Positions 15,874 through 23,386 of a stretch of DNA of 63,639 nt are shown piece by piece (position 1 is the stretch's first letter; each line of letters starts with the position of its first letter). The notes under the pieces are model-generated. The model did not search any database and was not told the origin of the DNA. It saw only the letters and a list, made by a program, of their open reading frames with translations. Both the position numbers and the translations under genes were made by a program. This stretch comes from Phascolarctobacterium_A sp902463975 (lineage in GTDB: Bacteria; Bacillota; Negativicutes; Acidaminococcales; Acidaminococcaceae). The DNA lies in assembly GCF_902463975.1 (NCBI RefSeq), contig NZ_CABQHJ010000013.1:1-63639 (forward strand), in the 5' to 3' direction.

Positions 15874-15906
15874 ATGAAACACAAATATTTTAAGGAGGAT
15901 TTGAGA

Positions 15907-17556
15907 ATGGCATTTGAAGAAATTAAAGCCGGTTTAGAGAAATATCATGCTGAAGTTGAAGCTAAACTGGTAAAAAACCCTGAACGCGCAAACCTGGTTC
16001 CTAACAGACTGTACACCCCGGTAGATCTTGGTGAAAACTTTGACTACATGACTAAACTGGGCTTCCCCGGTGAATATCCTTACACCCGTGGTGTTCAACC
16101 GACCATGTATCGTGGCCGTTTCTGGACCATGCGTATGTATGCTGGTTTCTCCACCGCTGAAGAATCCAACAAACGTTATCGTTACCTGCTGGCAAACGGT
16201 GGTTCTGGCCTGTCCTGCGCATTCGACCTGCCGACCCAGATCGGTTATGATTCCACCGATCCGATGGCTGAAGGCGAAGTTGGTAAAGTAGGCGTAGCTA
16301 TCGACTCCCTGGCTGACATGGAAATCCTGTTTGACCAAATTTCCCTGGATAAAGTATCCACTTCTATGACCATCAACGCTCCTGCTTCCGTACTGCTGGC
16401 TATGTACATTGCAGTAGCTGAGAAACAAGGCGTTTCCGCTGACAAACTGCGTGGCACCATTCAGAACGATATTCTGAAAGAGTATGCTGCTCGCGGCACT
16501 TACATTTTCCCGCCGAAACCGTCCATGCGTTTGATCACCAACATTTTTGAATATTGCTCCAAGAACGTACCGCTGTGGAACACCATTTCCATCTCCGGTT
16601 ACCATATCCGTGAAGCTGGTTCCACCGCTTCTCAGGAAATCGCATTCACCATTGCTGATGGTATCGCTTATGTAGAAGCTGCTATCAAAGCTGGTCTGGA
16701 CGTTGACGCATTTGCAGGCCGTCTGTCCTTCTTCTGGAATGCTCATAACAACGTACTCGAAGAAGTTGCTAAATTCCGTGCTTCCCGTCGTGTATGGTCC
16801 AAAGTTATGAAAGAGCGTTTCGGTGCTAAAAAACCGAAATCCATGATGCTGCGTGTACATACCCAAACCGCTGGCTCCATGCTGACCGCTCAACAACCGA
16901 ACAACAACATCGTTCGTGTTGCTCTGCAAACTGCTGCTGCTGTAATGGGTGGTACTCAATCCCTGCACACCAACTCCAAGGACGAAGCTTTGGCACTGCC
17001 GACCACTGAGTCTGTAACCATCGCTCTGCGTACCCAACAAATCGTTGCTTACGAATCCGGCCTGGCTGACACCGTTGATCCGTTGGGCGGCTCCTACTAT
17101 GTAGAAGCTCTGACCGACAAGATCGAAGCTGAAGCTTGGGAATACATTAAGAAAATTGACGAAATCGGTGGCGCTCCTGAAGCTATCGCTAAAGGCTACA
17201 TCCAAAAAGAAATCCAAGACTCTGCTTACAAATGGCAGATGGAAATCGAAAAAGGCGACCGTATCATCGTTGGCGTTAACAAATTCACTCAAGAAGAAGA
17301 AGCTCCGAAAAACCTGCTGCGCGTAGACGGTTCTGTAGGCAAGCTGCAAGCTGAAAAGATTGCTGCTCTGAAAGCTCGCCGTGACAACGCTGCTGTAGAA
17401 AAAGCACTGGCTGCTTTGGAAGCTGGCTGCGCAGATGAAAATGTAAACCTGATGCCTCTGATTCTGGATGCAGTTCGTGCATACGCAACCGAAGGCGAAA
17501 TCTGCGGCGTTATGAGAAAAGTATTCGGTGAATACCAACCTCATACCACTCTCTAA
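15907..17556 (+). CDS. Methylmalonyl-CoA mutase, catalytic (large) subunit
   Basis: This 549-residue protein is the TIM-barrel substrate-binding part of a B12-dependent acyl-CoA mutase; the cobalamin domain is encoded separately by the next gene. Recognisable family segments are YPYTRGVQPTMYRGRFWTMR (N-terminal active-site loop), GSGLSCAFDLPTQIGYDST and RVHTQTAGSMLTAQQPNNN. It interconverts succinyl-CoA and (R)-methylmalonyl-CoA by a radical mechanism. The start at 15907 follows TTAAGGAGGATTT; a frame open from 15808 has no such site. Split subunits also occur in isobutyryl-CoA mutase, but the neighbouring epimerase and methylmalonyl-CoA decarboxylase make methylmalonyl-CoA the natural substrate. 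Codon bias is extreme. Confidence 0.93.
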   Translation: MAFEEIKAGLEKYHAEVEAKLVKNPERANLVPNRLYTPVDLGENFDYMTKLGFPGEYPYTRGVQPTMYRGRFWTMRMYAGFSTAEESNKRYRYLLANGGSGLSCAFDLPTQIGYDSTDPMAEGEVGKVGVAIDSLADMEILFDQISLDKVSTSMTINAPASVLLAMYIAVAEKQGVSADKLRGTIQNDILKEYAARGTYIFPPKPSMRLITNIFEYCSKNVPLWNTISISGYHIREAGSTASQEIAFTIADGIAYVEAAIKAGLDVDAFAGRLSFFWNAHNNVLEEVAKFRASRRVWSKVMKERFGAKKPKSMMLRVHTQTAGSMLTAQQPNNNIVRVALQTAAAVMGGTQSLHTNSKDEALALPTTESVTIALRTQQIVAYESGLADTVDPLGGSYYVEALTDKIEAEAWEYIKKIDEIGGAPEAIAKGYIQKEIQDSAYKWQMEIEKGDRIIVGVNKFTQEEEAPKNLLRVDGSVGKLQAEKIAALKARRDNAAVEKALAALEAGCADENVNLMPLILDAVRAYATEGEICGVMRKVFGEYQPHTTL

Positions 17557-17592
17557 TTTGTAAACACAACCAATATACGGAGGTAAACTATA

Positions 17593-17982
17593 ATGGCTAA
17601 CGTTAAAGTTTTAGTTGCTAAACCGGGTCTGGATGGCCATGACCGCGGTGCTAAAGTTGTAGCTCGTGCTCTGCGCGACGCTGGTTTTGAAGTTATCTAC
17701 ACCGGTATCCGTCTGACTCCGGAACAAATCGCTGAAGCTGCTCTGCAAGACGACGTAAACGTTGTTGCACTGTCCTTGCTGTCCGGCGCTCACAACACCC
17801 TTTTCCCGAAAGTAGTTGAACTGCTGAAAGAAAAAGGCCTGACCGACGTTCTGGTTATCGGCGGCGGCGTTATTCCTGACGCTGACATCCCTGGCCTGAA
17901 AGCTGCTGGCATTGCTGAAGTATTCACTCCGGGCACCCCGACCAGCAAAATTGTTGATTTCATCAACGCTAACGTAAAATAA
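17593..17982 (+). CDS. Methylmalonyl-CoA mutase, cobalamin-binding subunit
   Basis: The 129-residue protein is a stand-alone B12-binding Rossmann domain. The base-off/His-on motif DxHxxG is present as LDGHDRGAK (residues 14-22), with the serine-containing SLLSGAH loop and the GGGVIPDAD segment completing the site. It pairs with the large subunit encoded 36 bases upstream to form the active mutase, with the His coordinating cobalt. The start follows ACGGAGGTAAACTATA. Split mutases of this kind are common in Negativicutes and archaea. Confidence 0.95.
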   Translation: MANVKVLVAKPGLDGHDRGAKVVARALRDAGFEVIYTGIRLTPEQIAEAALQDDVNVVALSLLSGAHNTLFPKVVELLKEKGLTDVLVIGGGVIPDADIPGLKAAGIAEVFTPGTPTSKIVDFINANVK

Positions 17983-17996
17983 TTTTATCCCTTAAA

Positions 17997-18021
17997 GCAA
18001 GCCGGGTTTGTCCCGGCTTGC
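17997..18021 (+). other. Strong hairpin between mutase and meaB
   Basis: GCAAGCCGGG and CCCGGCTTGC form a perfect ten-base-pair stem with a TTTGT loop. No T-run follows, so it may protect or process the mutase mRNA and reduce flow into meaB, whose codon bias is weaker. Confidence 0.6.
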
Positions 18022-18062
18022 CTTATAAAATATTCACTATCCAAAACAAGGCGGTGTGAATT

Positions 18063-19001
18063 ATGGAAATAGTAGATAAGTTATTAAATCATTCTCGTCT
18101 TGCATTATCTAAAGCAATCACTGCTGTTGAAAATGAATACGATGATGCTGTCAAAATTATGACAGAAATTTATCCTCATACTGGTAATGCTTATGTAATT
18201 GGTATCACTGGCCCTCCGGGTGCTGGTAAAAGTACTCTGACTGATAAATTGGCTAAGGAATACCGTAAACGCGGCAAGACCGTAGGTATCGTAGCAATTG
18301 ACCCCACTAGCCCGTATTCTGGCGGCGCTATTTTAGGCGACCGTATCAGAATGATGGATCTGACCGCAGACGAGGGCATTTTTGTACGCTCTATGGCAAC
18401 TCGCGGCAGTCTTGGCGGCCTGTCCCAAAAAGCAGGTGACGCTGTTAAATTAATGGATGCTTTCGGCATGGATGTAATTATCGTTGAAACCGTAGGCGTA
18501 GGACAATCTGAGGTTGACATTGTAAAGACCGCAGATACTACTATGGTAGTAGTAATTCCTGGCATGGGCGACGATATCCAGGCTATTAAAGCAGGTATAC
18601 TTGAAATCGGTGACCTGTTCACGATTAACAAAGCTGATCGTGAAGGTACAGACAAGCTCAACATTGAGATTGAGATGATGCTCGAATTAAATCCCGAACA
18701 TGTTGGCTGGCGTCCTCCGATTAACAGGACCATTGCCAGCAAGGGTGAAGGTATAGAGGCTGTTGTGGACTCTATTGAGGCTCACAAGGCATATTTGATT
18801 GAGAGTGGTAAATTAAACGATATCCGTAAAGCTCGTATTAAAAACGAGGTTACCGCTATGCTTAATGACCATGTAAATCGCTACATCGACAAGAACGTCA
18901 TTCAAACGGATGAATTTGACAACTTAGTTGTAAAAATGCAATCCCGTGAGATTGAGCCGTACTCTGTCGTTGATGATATTGTTGGCAAGGTTTTAAAATA
19001 A
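18063..19001 (+). CDS. meaB: MeaB/ArgK-type GTPase, mutase chaperone
   Basis: The 312-residue G3E-family GTPase protects and reloads the B12 cofactor of methylmalonyl-CoA mutase. The P-loop is GPPGAGKST near residues 49-57; switch regions include AIDPTSPYSGGAILGDR and the Walker B-like IVETVGVGQSE; the base-recognition motif appears as NKAD (residues 189-192). It sits between the mutase subunits and the epimerase, as in many bacteria. Its codons are far less biased than those of its neighbours (use of TTA, ATA, AAT), suggesting that much less protein is needed. The ribosome binding site is weak (GGCGGTG), which fits. Confidence 0.94.
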   Translation: MEIVDKLLNHSRLALSKAITAVENEYDDAVKIMTEIYPHTGNAYVIGITGPPGAGKSTLTDKLAKEYRKRGKTVGIVAIDPTSPYSGGAILGDRIRMMDLTADEGIFVRSMATRGSLGGLSQKAGDAVKLMDAFGMDVIIVETVGVGQSEVDIVKTADTTMVVVIPGMGDDIQAIKAGILEIGDLFTINKADREGTDKLNIEIEMMLELNPEHVGWRPPINRTIASKGEGIEAVVDSIEAHKAYLIESGKLNDIRKARIKNEVTAMLNDHVNRYIDKNVIQTDEFDNLVVKMQSREIEPYSVVDDIVGKVLK

Positions 19002-19035
19002 ACCGCCAAAAAAACAATTTTAGGAGGAATTTATT

Positions 19036-19467
19036 ATGGCATTCAAAACTATTTGTGTTGACCATGTAGGTATCGCTTGCGCTGGTACCTTGGAAGAAGC
19101 TGCAAAAATTTACACTGAGGTACTGGGCCTGAAAGCTACTGGTACTGAAGAAGTTAAAGAACAAGGTGTTGCTACCGTATTTGTTCCCTGCGGCGAAACC
19201 CTGATTGAGCTCCTTGTTGATATCACTGAAAACAACGATGGTCCTATCGGCAAATACGTTGCTAAAAACGGCCCTGGCATCCAACATATGGCTCTGCGTG
19301 TTGATGACATCAAAGCTGCTATCGCTGACCTGACCGAAGCTGGCGTTCGTATGATCGACAAAGCTCCTCGTAATGGTGCTGGCAACATGAAAATCGCTTT
19401 CGTTCATCCGAAATCCGCTGGCCTGCTGCTCGAGCTGTGCCAACCGGCTGCAACCTACAAAGACTAA
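19036..19467 (+). CDS. mce: Methylmalonyl-CoA epimerase
   Basis: This 143-residue vicinal-oxygen-chelate protein interconverts the R and S forms of methylmalonyl-CoA, linking the mutase to the decarboxylase. Metal ligands expected for the family are visible: H10 in DHVGIA, the His of IQHMALRVDD near residue 84, and the Glu of LLLELCQP near the C-terminus. The start follows TTTAGGAGGAATTTATT. Codon bias returns to the extreme level of the operon, unlike meaB immediately upstream. Confidence 0.94.
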   Translation: MAFKTICVDHVGIACAGTLEEAAKIYTEVLGLKATGTEEVKEQGVATVFVPCGETLIELLVDITENNDGPIGKYVAKNGPGIQHMALRVDDIKAAIADLTEAGVRMIDKAPRNGAGNMKIAFVHPKSAGLLLELCQPAATYKD

Positions 19468-19522
19468 TTTATTAGCTGCGTAGATTCAGGGCGATTTAAG
19501 GTCCCATAATTTAAGCTACATA

Positions 19523-19557
19523 ATGCTGGAGATATACAAGTGATATATCTTCAGCAT
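19523..19557 (+). other. Long hairpin between mce and mmdA
   Basis: ATGCTGGAGATATA and TATATCTTCAGCAT form a 14-base-pair stem with one G-U pair and a seven-base loop. It lacks a T-tail and may mark an mRNA processing or stability site inside the operon. Confidence 0.55.
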
Positions 19558-19601
19558 CTGTGTATAAATTTGTTCTCCCAATAATGATGGAGGTGTAAGA
19601 T

Positions 19602-21128
19602 TTGTCTACTCAAGAAAAAATTGAGAAAATGCTCAAAAAAGCCGAAGTAATTCTGGCTGCTGGTGGCGAAAAACGTGTTGCAAAACAACATGAATCCGGC
19701 AAAATGACTGCTCGTGAAAGAATCGCTGCTCTCCTCGACGAAGGTTCCTTCGTAGAACTCGACCGTTTTGTACGTCATCGTTGCTACAACTTCGGTCAAG
19801 AAAAGAAAGAACTGCCTGGTGAAGGCGTAACCACCGGTTACGGCACCATCGATGGCCGTCTGGTTTATGTATTCGCACAGGACTTCACCGTTGAAGGTGG
19901 CTCCCTCGGCGAAATGCATGCTGCTAAAATCGTTAAAGTACAACGCCTGGCACTGAAAATGGGTGCTCCGCTGGTTGGCTTGAACGATTCCGGCGGTGCT
20001 CGTATCCAAGAAGCTATCGACGCTCTGGCTGGCTATGGTAAAATCTTCTTCGAGAACACCATTGCTTCCGGCGTAGTTCCTCAGATCTCTGCAATTATGG
20101 GTCCTTCCGCTGGCGGCGCTGTATACAGCCCGGCACTGACCGACTTCATCTACATGGTAAAGAACACTTCCAAAATGTTCATTACTGGCCCTGCAGTAGT
20201 TAAATCCGTTACCGGTGAAGATGTAACCCAAGAACAACTGGGTGGCGCTATGACCCACAACAGCACTTCCGGTGTTGCTCACTTCGCTGCTGAAAACGAC
20301 GAAGACTGCCTGCAACAAATCCGTTACCTGCTCTCCTTCCTGCCTTCCAACAACGTTGAAGGTGCTCCGATCGTAGAGACTGGTGATGACCCGATGCGTA
20401 CCGACGACAGCCTGAACACTCTGCTGCCGGACAACTCCAACCAAGCTTACGATATGTATGATGTAATCAGATCTATCGTAGATAACGGCGAATTCTATGA
20501 AAACCAAAAATACTGGGCAACCAACATCATCACTTGCTTCGCTCGTATGGATGGTCAAACCGTAGGTATCATTGCTAACCAACCGAAAGTTATGGCTGGC
20601 TGCCTGGATATCAACGCTTCCGATAAATCCGCTCGTTTCATCCGCTTCTGCGACGCTTTCGGCATTCCTCTGCTGAACCTGGTTGACGTTCCTGGCTTCC
20701 TGCCTGGCTGCAACCAAGAATACGGCGGCATTATCCGTCACGGCGCTAAGATGCTGTATGCTTACTCTGAAGCAACTGTTCCTAAAATCACTCTGGTTAC
20801 CCGTAAAGCTTACGGCGGTTCCTACCTGGCAATGTGCTCTCAAGACCTGGGCGCTGACCAAGTTATCGCATGGCCGACCGCTGAAATCGCAGTTATGGGT
20901 CCTGCTGGTGCTGCTAACATCATCTTCCGTAAAGATCCTGATGTTGAAGCTAAGACTAAAGAGTACATCGACAACTTCGCTACTCCGTACCAAGCAGCAA
21001 TGCGCGGCATGGTTGACATGGTTATCGAACCGAAAAATACTCGTCCCACCATCATCAACGCTCTGCAAATGCTGGAAAGCAAACGCGAAACCCGTCCGGC
21101 AAAACGCCACGGCAACATTCCTTTGTAA
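19602..21128 (+). CDS. mmdA: Methylmalonyl-CoA decarboxylase alpha subunit
   Basis: The 508-residue carboxyltransferase moves the carboxyl group from (S)-methylmalonyl-CoA to biotin on the gamma subunit. Features are those of acyl-CoA carboxylase beta-type enzymes: GSLGEMHAAKIVK, NDSGGARIQE and IMGPSAGGAVYSPAL in the N-terminal half, and a second crotonase-like half with DVPGFLPG, RKAYGGSYLAM and GPAGAANIIF. The start is TTG at 19602, six bases after GGAGGTG; no better-placed ATG exists. It leads the mmdADCB set. Codon bias is extreme. Confidence 0.95.
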   Translation: MSTQEKIEKMLKKAEVILAAGGEKRVAKQHESGKMTARERIAALLDEGSFVELDRFVRHRCYNFGQEKKELPGEGVTTGYGTIDGRLVYVFAQDFTVEGGSLGEMHAAKIVKVQRLALKMGAPLVGLNDSGGARIQEAIDALAGYGKIFFENTIASGVVPQISAIMGPSAGGAVYSPALTDFIYMVKNTSKMFITGPAVVKSVTGEDVTQEQLGGAMTHNSTSGVAHFAAENDEDCLQQIRYLLSFLPSNNVEGAPIVETGDDPMRTDDSLNTLLPDNSNQAYDMYDVIRSIVDNGEFYENQKYWATNIITCFARMDGQTVGIIANQPKVMAGCLDINASDKSARFIRFCDAFGIPLLNLVDVPGFLPGCNQEYGGIIRHGAKMLYAYSEATVPKITLVTRKAYGGSYLAMCSQDLGADQVIAWPTAEIAVMGPAGAANIIFRKDPDVEAKTKEYIDNFATPYQAAMRGMVDMVIEPKNTRPTIINALQMLESKRETRPAKRHGNIPL

Positions 21129-21188
21129 TTCACAAGCAGTTGCTTAGTGCTTAAACAACCTATTTTAAGATAAGATGAGGTGAAATAA

Positions 21189-21539
21189 ATGGGTCCTGTT
21201 ACTACTAATCCTTGGTTGATTGCTTTAATCAATATGACCATCGTATTCGGCGTACTGATCGCTCTGGGCATATTGATGAACTTACTCCAAGTTATCGATC
21301 CGACTAAAAAAAAAGTTGCTAAACCGGCAGTAGCTCCTACACCGGCAGCAGCTCCCGCTGCAGCTCCGGTTGCAGCAGCTCAAGATGATAGCGAAATTAT
21401 CGCTGTTATCGCTGCAGCAGTAGCAGCTTGCGGCGTTAGCGCAGACCAAATCGCTTGCGTACGTCGTATTGATGCTAAATCTGCATGGACTGTAAGCAGT
21501 CGTGTTGAAGCTATTAGCGTTCGTAAAGAATGCTTCTAA
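21189..21539 (+). CDS. mmdD: Methylmalonyl-CoA decarboxylase delta subunit
   Basis: This 116-residue protein has one membrane helix near residues 9-32, then a Pro/Ala-rich linker (about residues 43-66) and a small C-terminal domain. That layout matches MmdD/OadG-type subunits, which tether the cytoplasmic transferase to the membrane beta subunit. It follows mmdA by 60 bases and precedes the biotin carrier. A separate epsilon subunit gene (mmdE), known from Veillonella, is not found in the 55-base gap that follows. Confidence 0.88.
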   Translation: MGPVTTNPWLIALINMTIVFGVLIALGILMNLLQVIDPTKKKVAKPAVAPTPAAAPAAAPVAAAQDDSEIIAVIAAAVAACGVSADQIACVRRIDAKSAWTVSSRVEAISVRKECF

Positions 21540-21594
21540 TGCATATAGTTTGCAATTTTAATTAAAAAACGAGATTTTAAGGAGGATTATATCC

Positions 21595-21984
21595 ATGAAA
21601 AAGTATACTATCACCGTAAATGGTACCGCATACGAAGTTGAAGTTGAAGAAGCAGGCGTTGTTGCTTCCGCTCCGAAAGCTGCTCCGAAAGCTGCTCCGG
21701 CTCCGGCTGCTGCTCCGGCTCCGAAAGCTGCTCCGGCTCCGGCTCCGAAAGCTGCTGCTCCGGTTGCTGCTGGTGCAACCACCGTTTCCGCTCCTATGCC
21801 GGGCAAAGTTCTGTCCGTTAACGTAAAAGCTGGCGACGCTGTTAAATCCGGCGACGTTCTGCTGATTCTGGAAGCTATGAAAATGCAAAACGAAATCATG
21901 GCTCCGGCTGATGGCACTGTTTCCGACGTTCGCGTTTCCGCAGGTCAAACTGTTGCTACCGGCGACGTTATGATCGTTCTCTAA
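21595..21984 (+). CDS. mmdC: Methylmalonyl-CoA decarboxylase gamma subunit (biotin carrier)
   Basis: The 129-residue protein is a biotin carrier: the biotin lysine lies in EAMKMQNE near residue 95, in a standard lipoyl/biotinyl domain. Before it runs a flexible Ala-Pro-Lys linker (about residues 22-60) built from repeats of PKAAPA-type units, long enough to swing the biotin between MmdA and MmdB. The repetitive GCTCCG codons leave open frames on both strands that are not genes. It starts after TTAAGGAGGATTATATCC. Confidence 0.95.
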   Translation: MKKYTITVNGTAYEVEVEEAGVVASAPKAAPKAAPAPAAAPAPKAAPAPAPKAAAPVAAGATTVSAPMPGKVLSVNVKAGDAVKSGDVLLILEAMKMQNEIMAPADGTVSDVRVSAGQTVATGDVMIVL

Positions 21985-22036
21985 TTCTTACTCGATAGTT
22001 CGCAATATCAGTAAGTCTTAAATACCCTTGATCTTT

Positions 22037-22064
22037 GGAGGGGGCTTTTCGCAGAGCCCCTTCC
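22037..22064 (+). other. Hairpin between mmdC and mmdB
   Basis: GGAGGGGGCT and AGCCCCTTCC pair over ten positions (one G-U) around an eight-base loop. No T-tail follows. It may adjust the MmdC:MmdB ratio. Confidence 0.55.
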
Positions 22065-22091
22065 ACAAATTGAAAATTGGGAGGATATTAA

Positions 22092-23222
22092 ATGGAAGCA
22101 TTTCTCGTTGCTTTGTCTTCCGTATGGGCAGATTCCGGTTTCTCTGCACTGACAGGCGGTCACGTAATCATGATCGTTGTAGGTCTGGTTCTGCTTTATA
22201 TGGCTATTGGTAAAGGTTTTGAGCCTTTGCTGCTGTCCCCGATCGCATTCGGTTGTATTCTGGCTAACATTCCTAAAAACGGTTTCGAAGAACCTGGTGT
22301 TATGTCCGTTATCATGTATGGTATTCACCACGAAGTATTCCCGCCGTTGATCTTCTTGGGCGTAGGCGCTATGACCGACTTTGGTCCTCTGCTGGCTAAC
22401 CCGAAAACCCTGCTCCTGGGCGCTGCTGCACAGGGCGGTGTATTCGTAGCTCTGCTGGGCGCTATGCTGCTTGGCTTCACCGTACAAGAAGCTGCTGCTA
22501 TCGGCATCATCGGTGGTGCTGACGGCCCGACTTCCATCTACTTGGCTGCTAAAATGGCTCCTCAGCTGTTAGGTGCAATCGCAGTTGCTGCTTACTCCTA
22601 CATGTCTCTGGTTCCGCTGATTCAGCCTCCTATCATGAAACTGTTCACTACTGAAGCAGATCGTAAGATCGTTATGCAACAGCTGCGTCCGGTTTCTCAC
22701 TTTGAAAAGGTTGCTTTCCCGATCATGTGCACCATCGTTATTTCTCTGCTGTTACCTTCCGTAACCGCTCTGATTGGTATGCTGATGCTGGGTAACCTGT
22801 TCAAAGAAGCTGGCTGCCTGGATCGTCTGTCCGACACCGCACAAAACGCTCTGATGAACACCGTAACCATCATGCTGGCTACCGGTACTGGTCTGACCAT
22901 GAGCGCTGAGTCTTTCCTGAACGCTAAGACTCTGCTGATCATCGTTCTGGGTCTGGTTGCATTCGTAGCTGGTACTGCTGCCGGCGTTATCTTCGGTAAG
23001 ATCATGTGCATTGTAGACGGTGGCAAGACCAACCCGTTGATTGGTTCCGCTGGCGTTTCCGCAGTTCCTATGGCTGCTCGTGTATCTCAAAAAGTTGGTC
23101 AGAAAGCTAACCCGGCTAACTTCCTGCTGATGCACGCTATGGGTCCTAACGTAGCAGGCGTTATTGGTACTGCAGTTGCTGCAGGTACCATGCTGGCTAT
23201 GATCGGTCCTGTTGGCAAATAA
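22092..23222 (+). CDS. mmdB: Methylmalonyl-CoA decarboxylase beta subunit (Na+ pump)
   Basis: The 376-residue integral membrane protein decarboxylates carboxybiotin and exports sodium ions. It has roughly nine to eleven hydrophobic segments. The hallmark regions of OadB/MmdB/GcdB proteins are present: GGADGPTSIYLA (near residues 141-152), carrying the conserved Asp, and SAGVSAVPMAARVSQK near residues 317-332. It is last in the operon and followed by a clear terminator. The energy stored as a sodium gradient explains why succinate decarboxylation can support growth. Confidence 0.95.
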   Translation: MEAFLVALSSVWADSGFSALTGGHVIMIVVGLVLLYMAIGKGFEPLLLSPIAFGCILANIPKNGFEEPGVMSVIMYGIHHEVFPPLIFLGVGAMTDFGPLLANPKTLLLGAAAQGGVFVALLGAMLLGFTVQEAAAIGIIGGADGPTSIYLAAKMAPQLLGAIAVAAYSYMSLVPLIQPPIMKLFTTEADRKIVMQQLRPVSHFEKVAFPIMCTIVISLLLPSVTALIGMLMLGNLFKEAGCLDRLSDTAQNALMNTVTIMLATGTGLTMSAESFLNAKTLLIIVLGLVAFVAGTAAGVIFGKIMCIVDGGKTNPLIGSAGVSAVPMAARVSQKVGQKANPANFLLMHAMGPNVAGVIGTAVAAGTMLAMIGPVGK

Positions 23223-23239
23223 TCATTAGCTAACTTCAT

Positions 23240-23269
23240 GAGCTCACACATTAGTGTGAGCTCTTTTTT
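23240..23269 (+). terminator. Terminator of the propionate operon
   Basis: GAGCTCACAC and GTGTGAGCTC form a perfect stem around ATTA, followed by six T. Confidence 0.92.
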
Positions 23270-23386
23270 GTATCTAAAATGTAAATTTTATTGTTGGCGA
23301 TACTCTTAGGCTAATATTTATAGTATAATAAAAAGGAACTGTTCAAGAATTGAATAGCATTTCTTTATCAGAGGAGTCTTGAGTAT

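Noticed and set aside
15808..15906. Mutase start at the upstream ATG
   Set aside because: It would translate the structured leader and lacks a ribosome binding site; ATG at 15907 has a perfect AGGAGG.
15934..17544. Minus-strand open frame opposite the mutase large subunit
   Set aside because: Same codon-bias effect; the plus strand holds a clear enzyme over the whole length.
21660..21780. Tandem DNA repeat in mmdC
   Set aside because: The GCTCCG repeats encode the normal Ala-Pro-Lys hinge of a biotin carrier; they need no other explanation.
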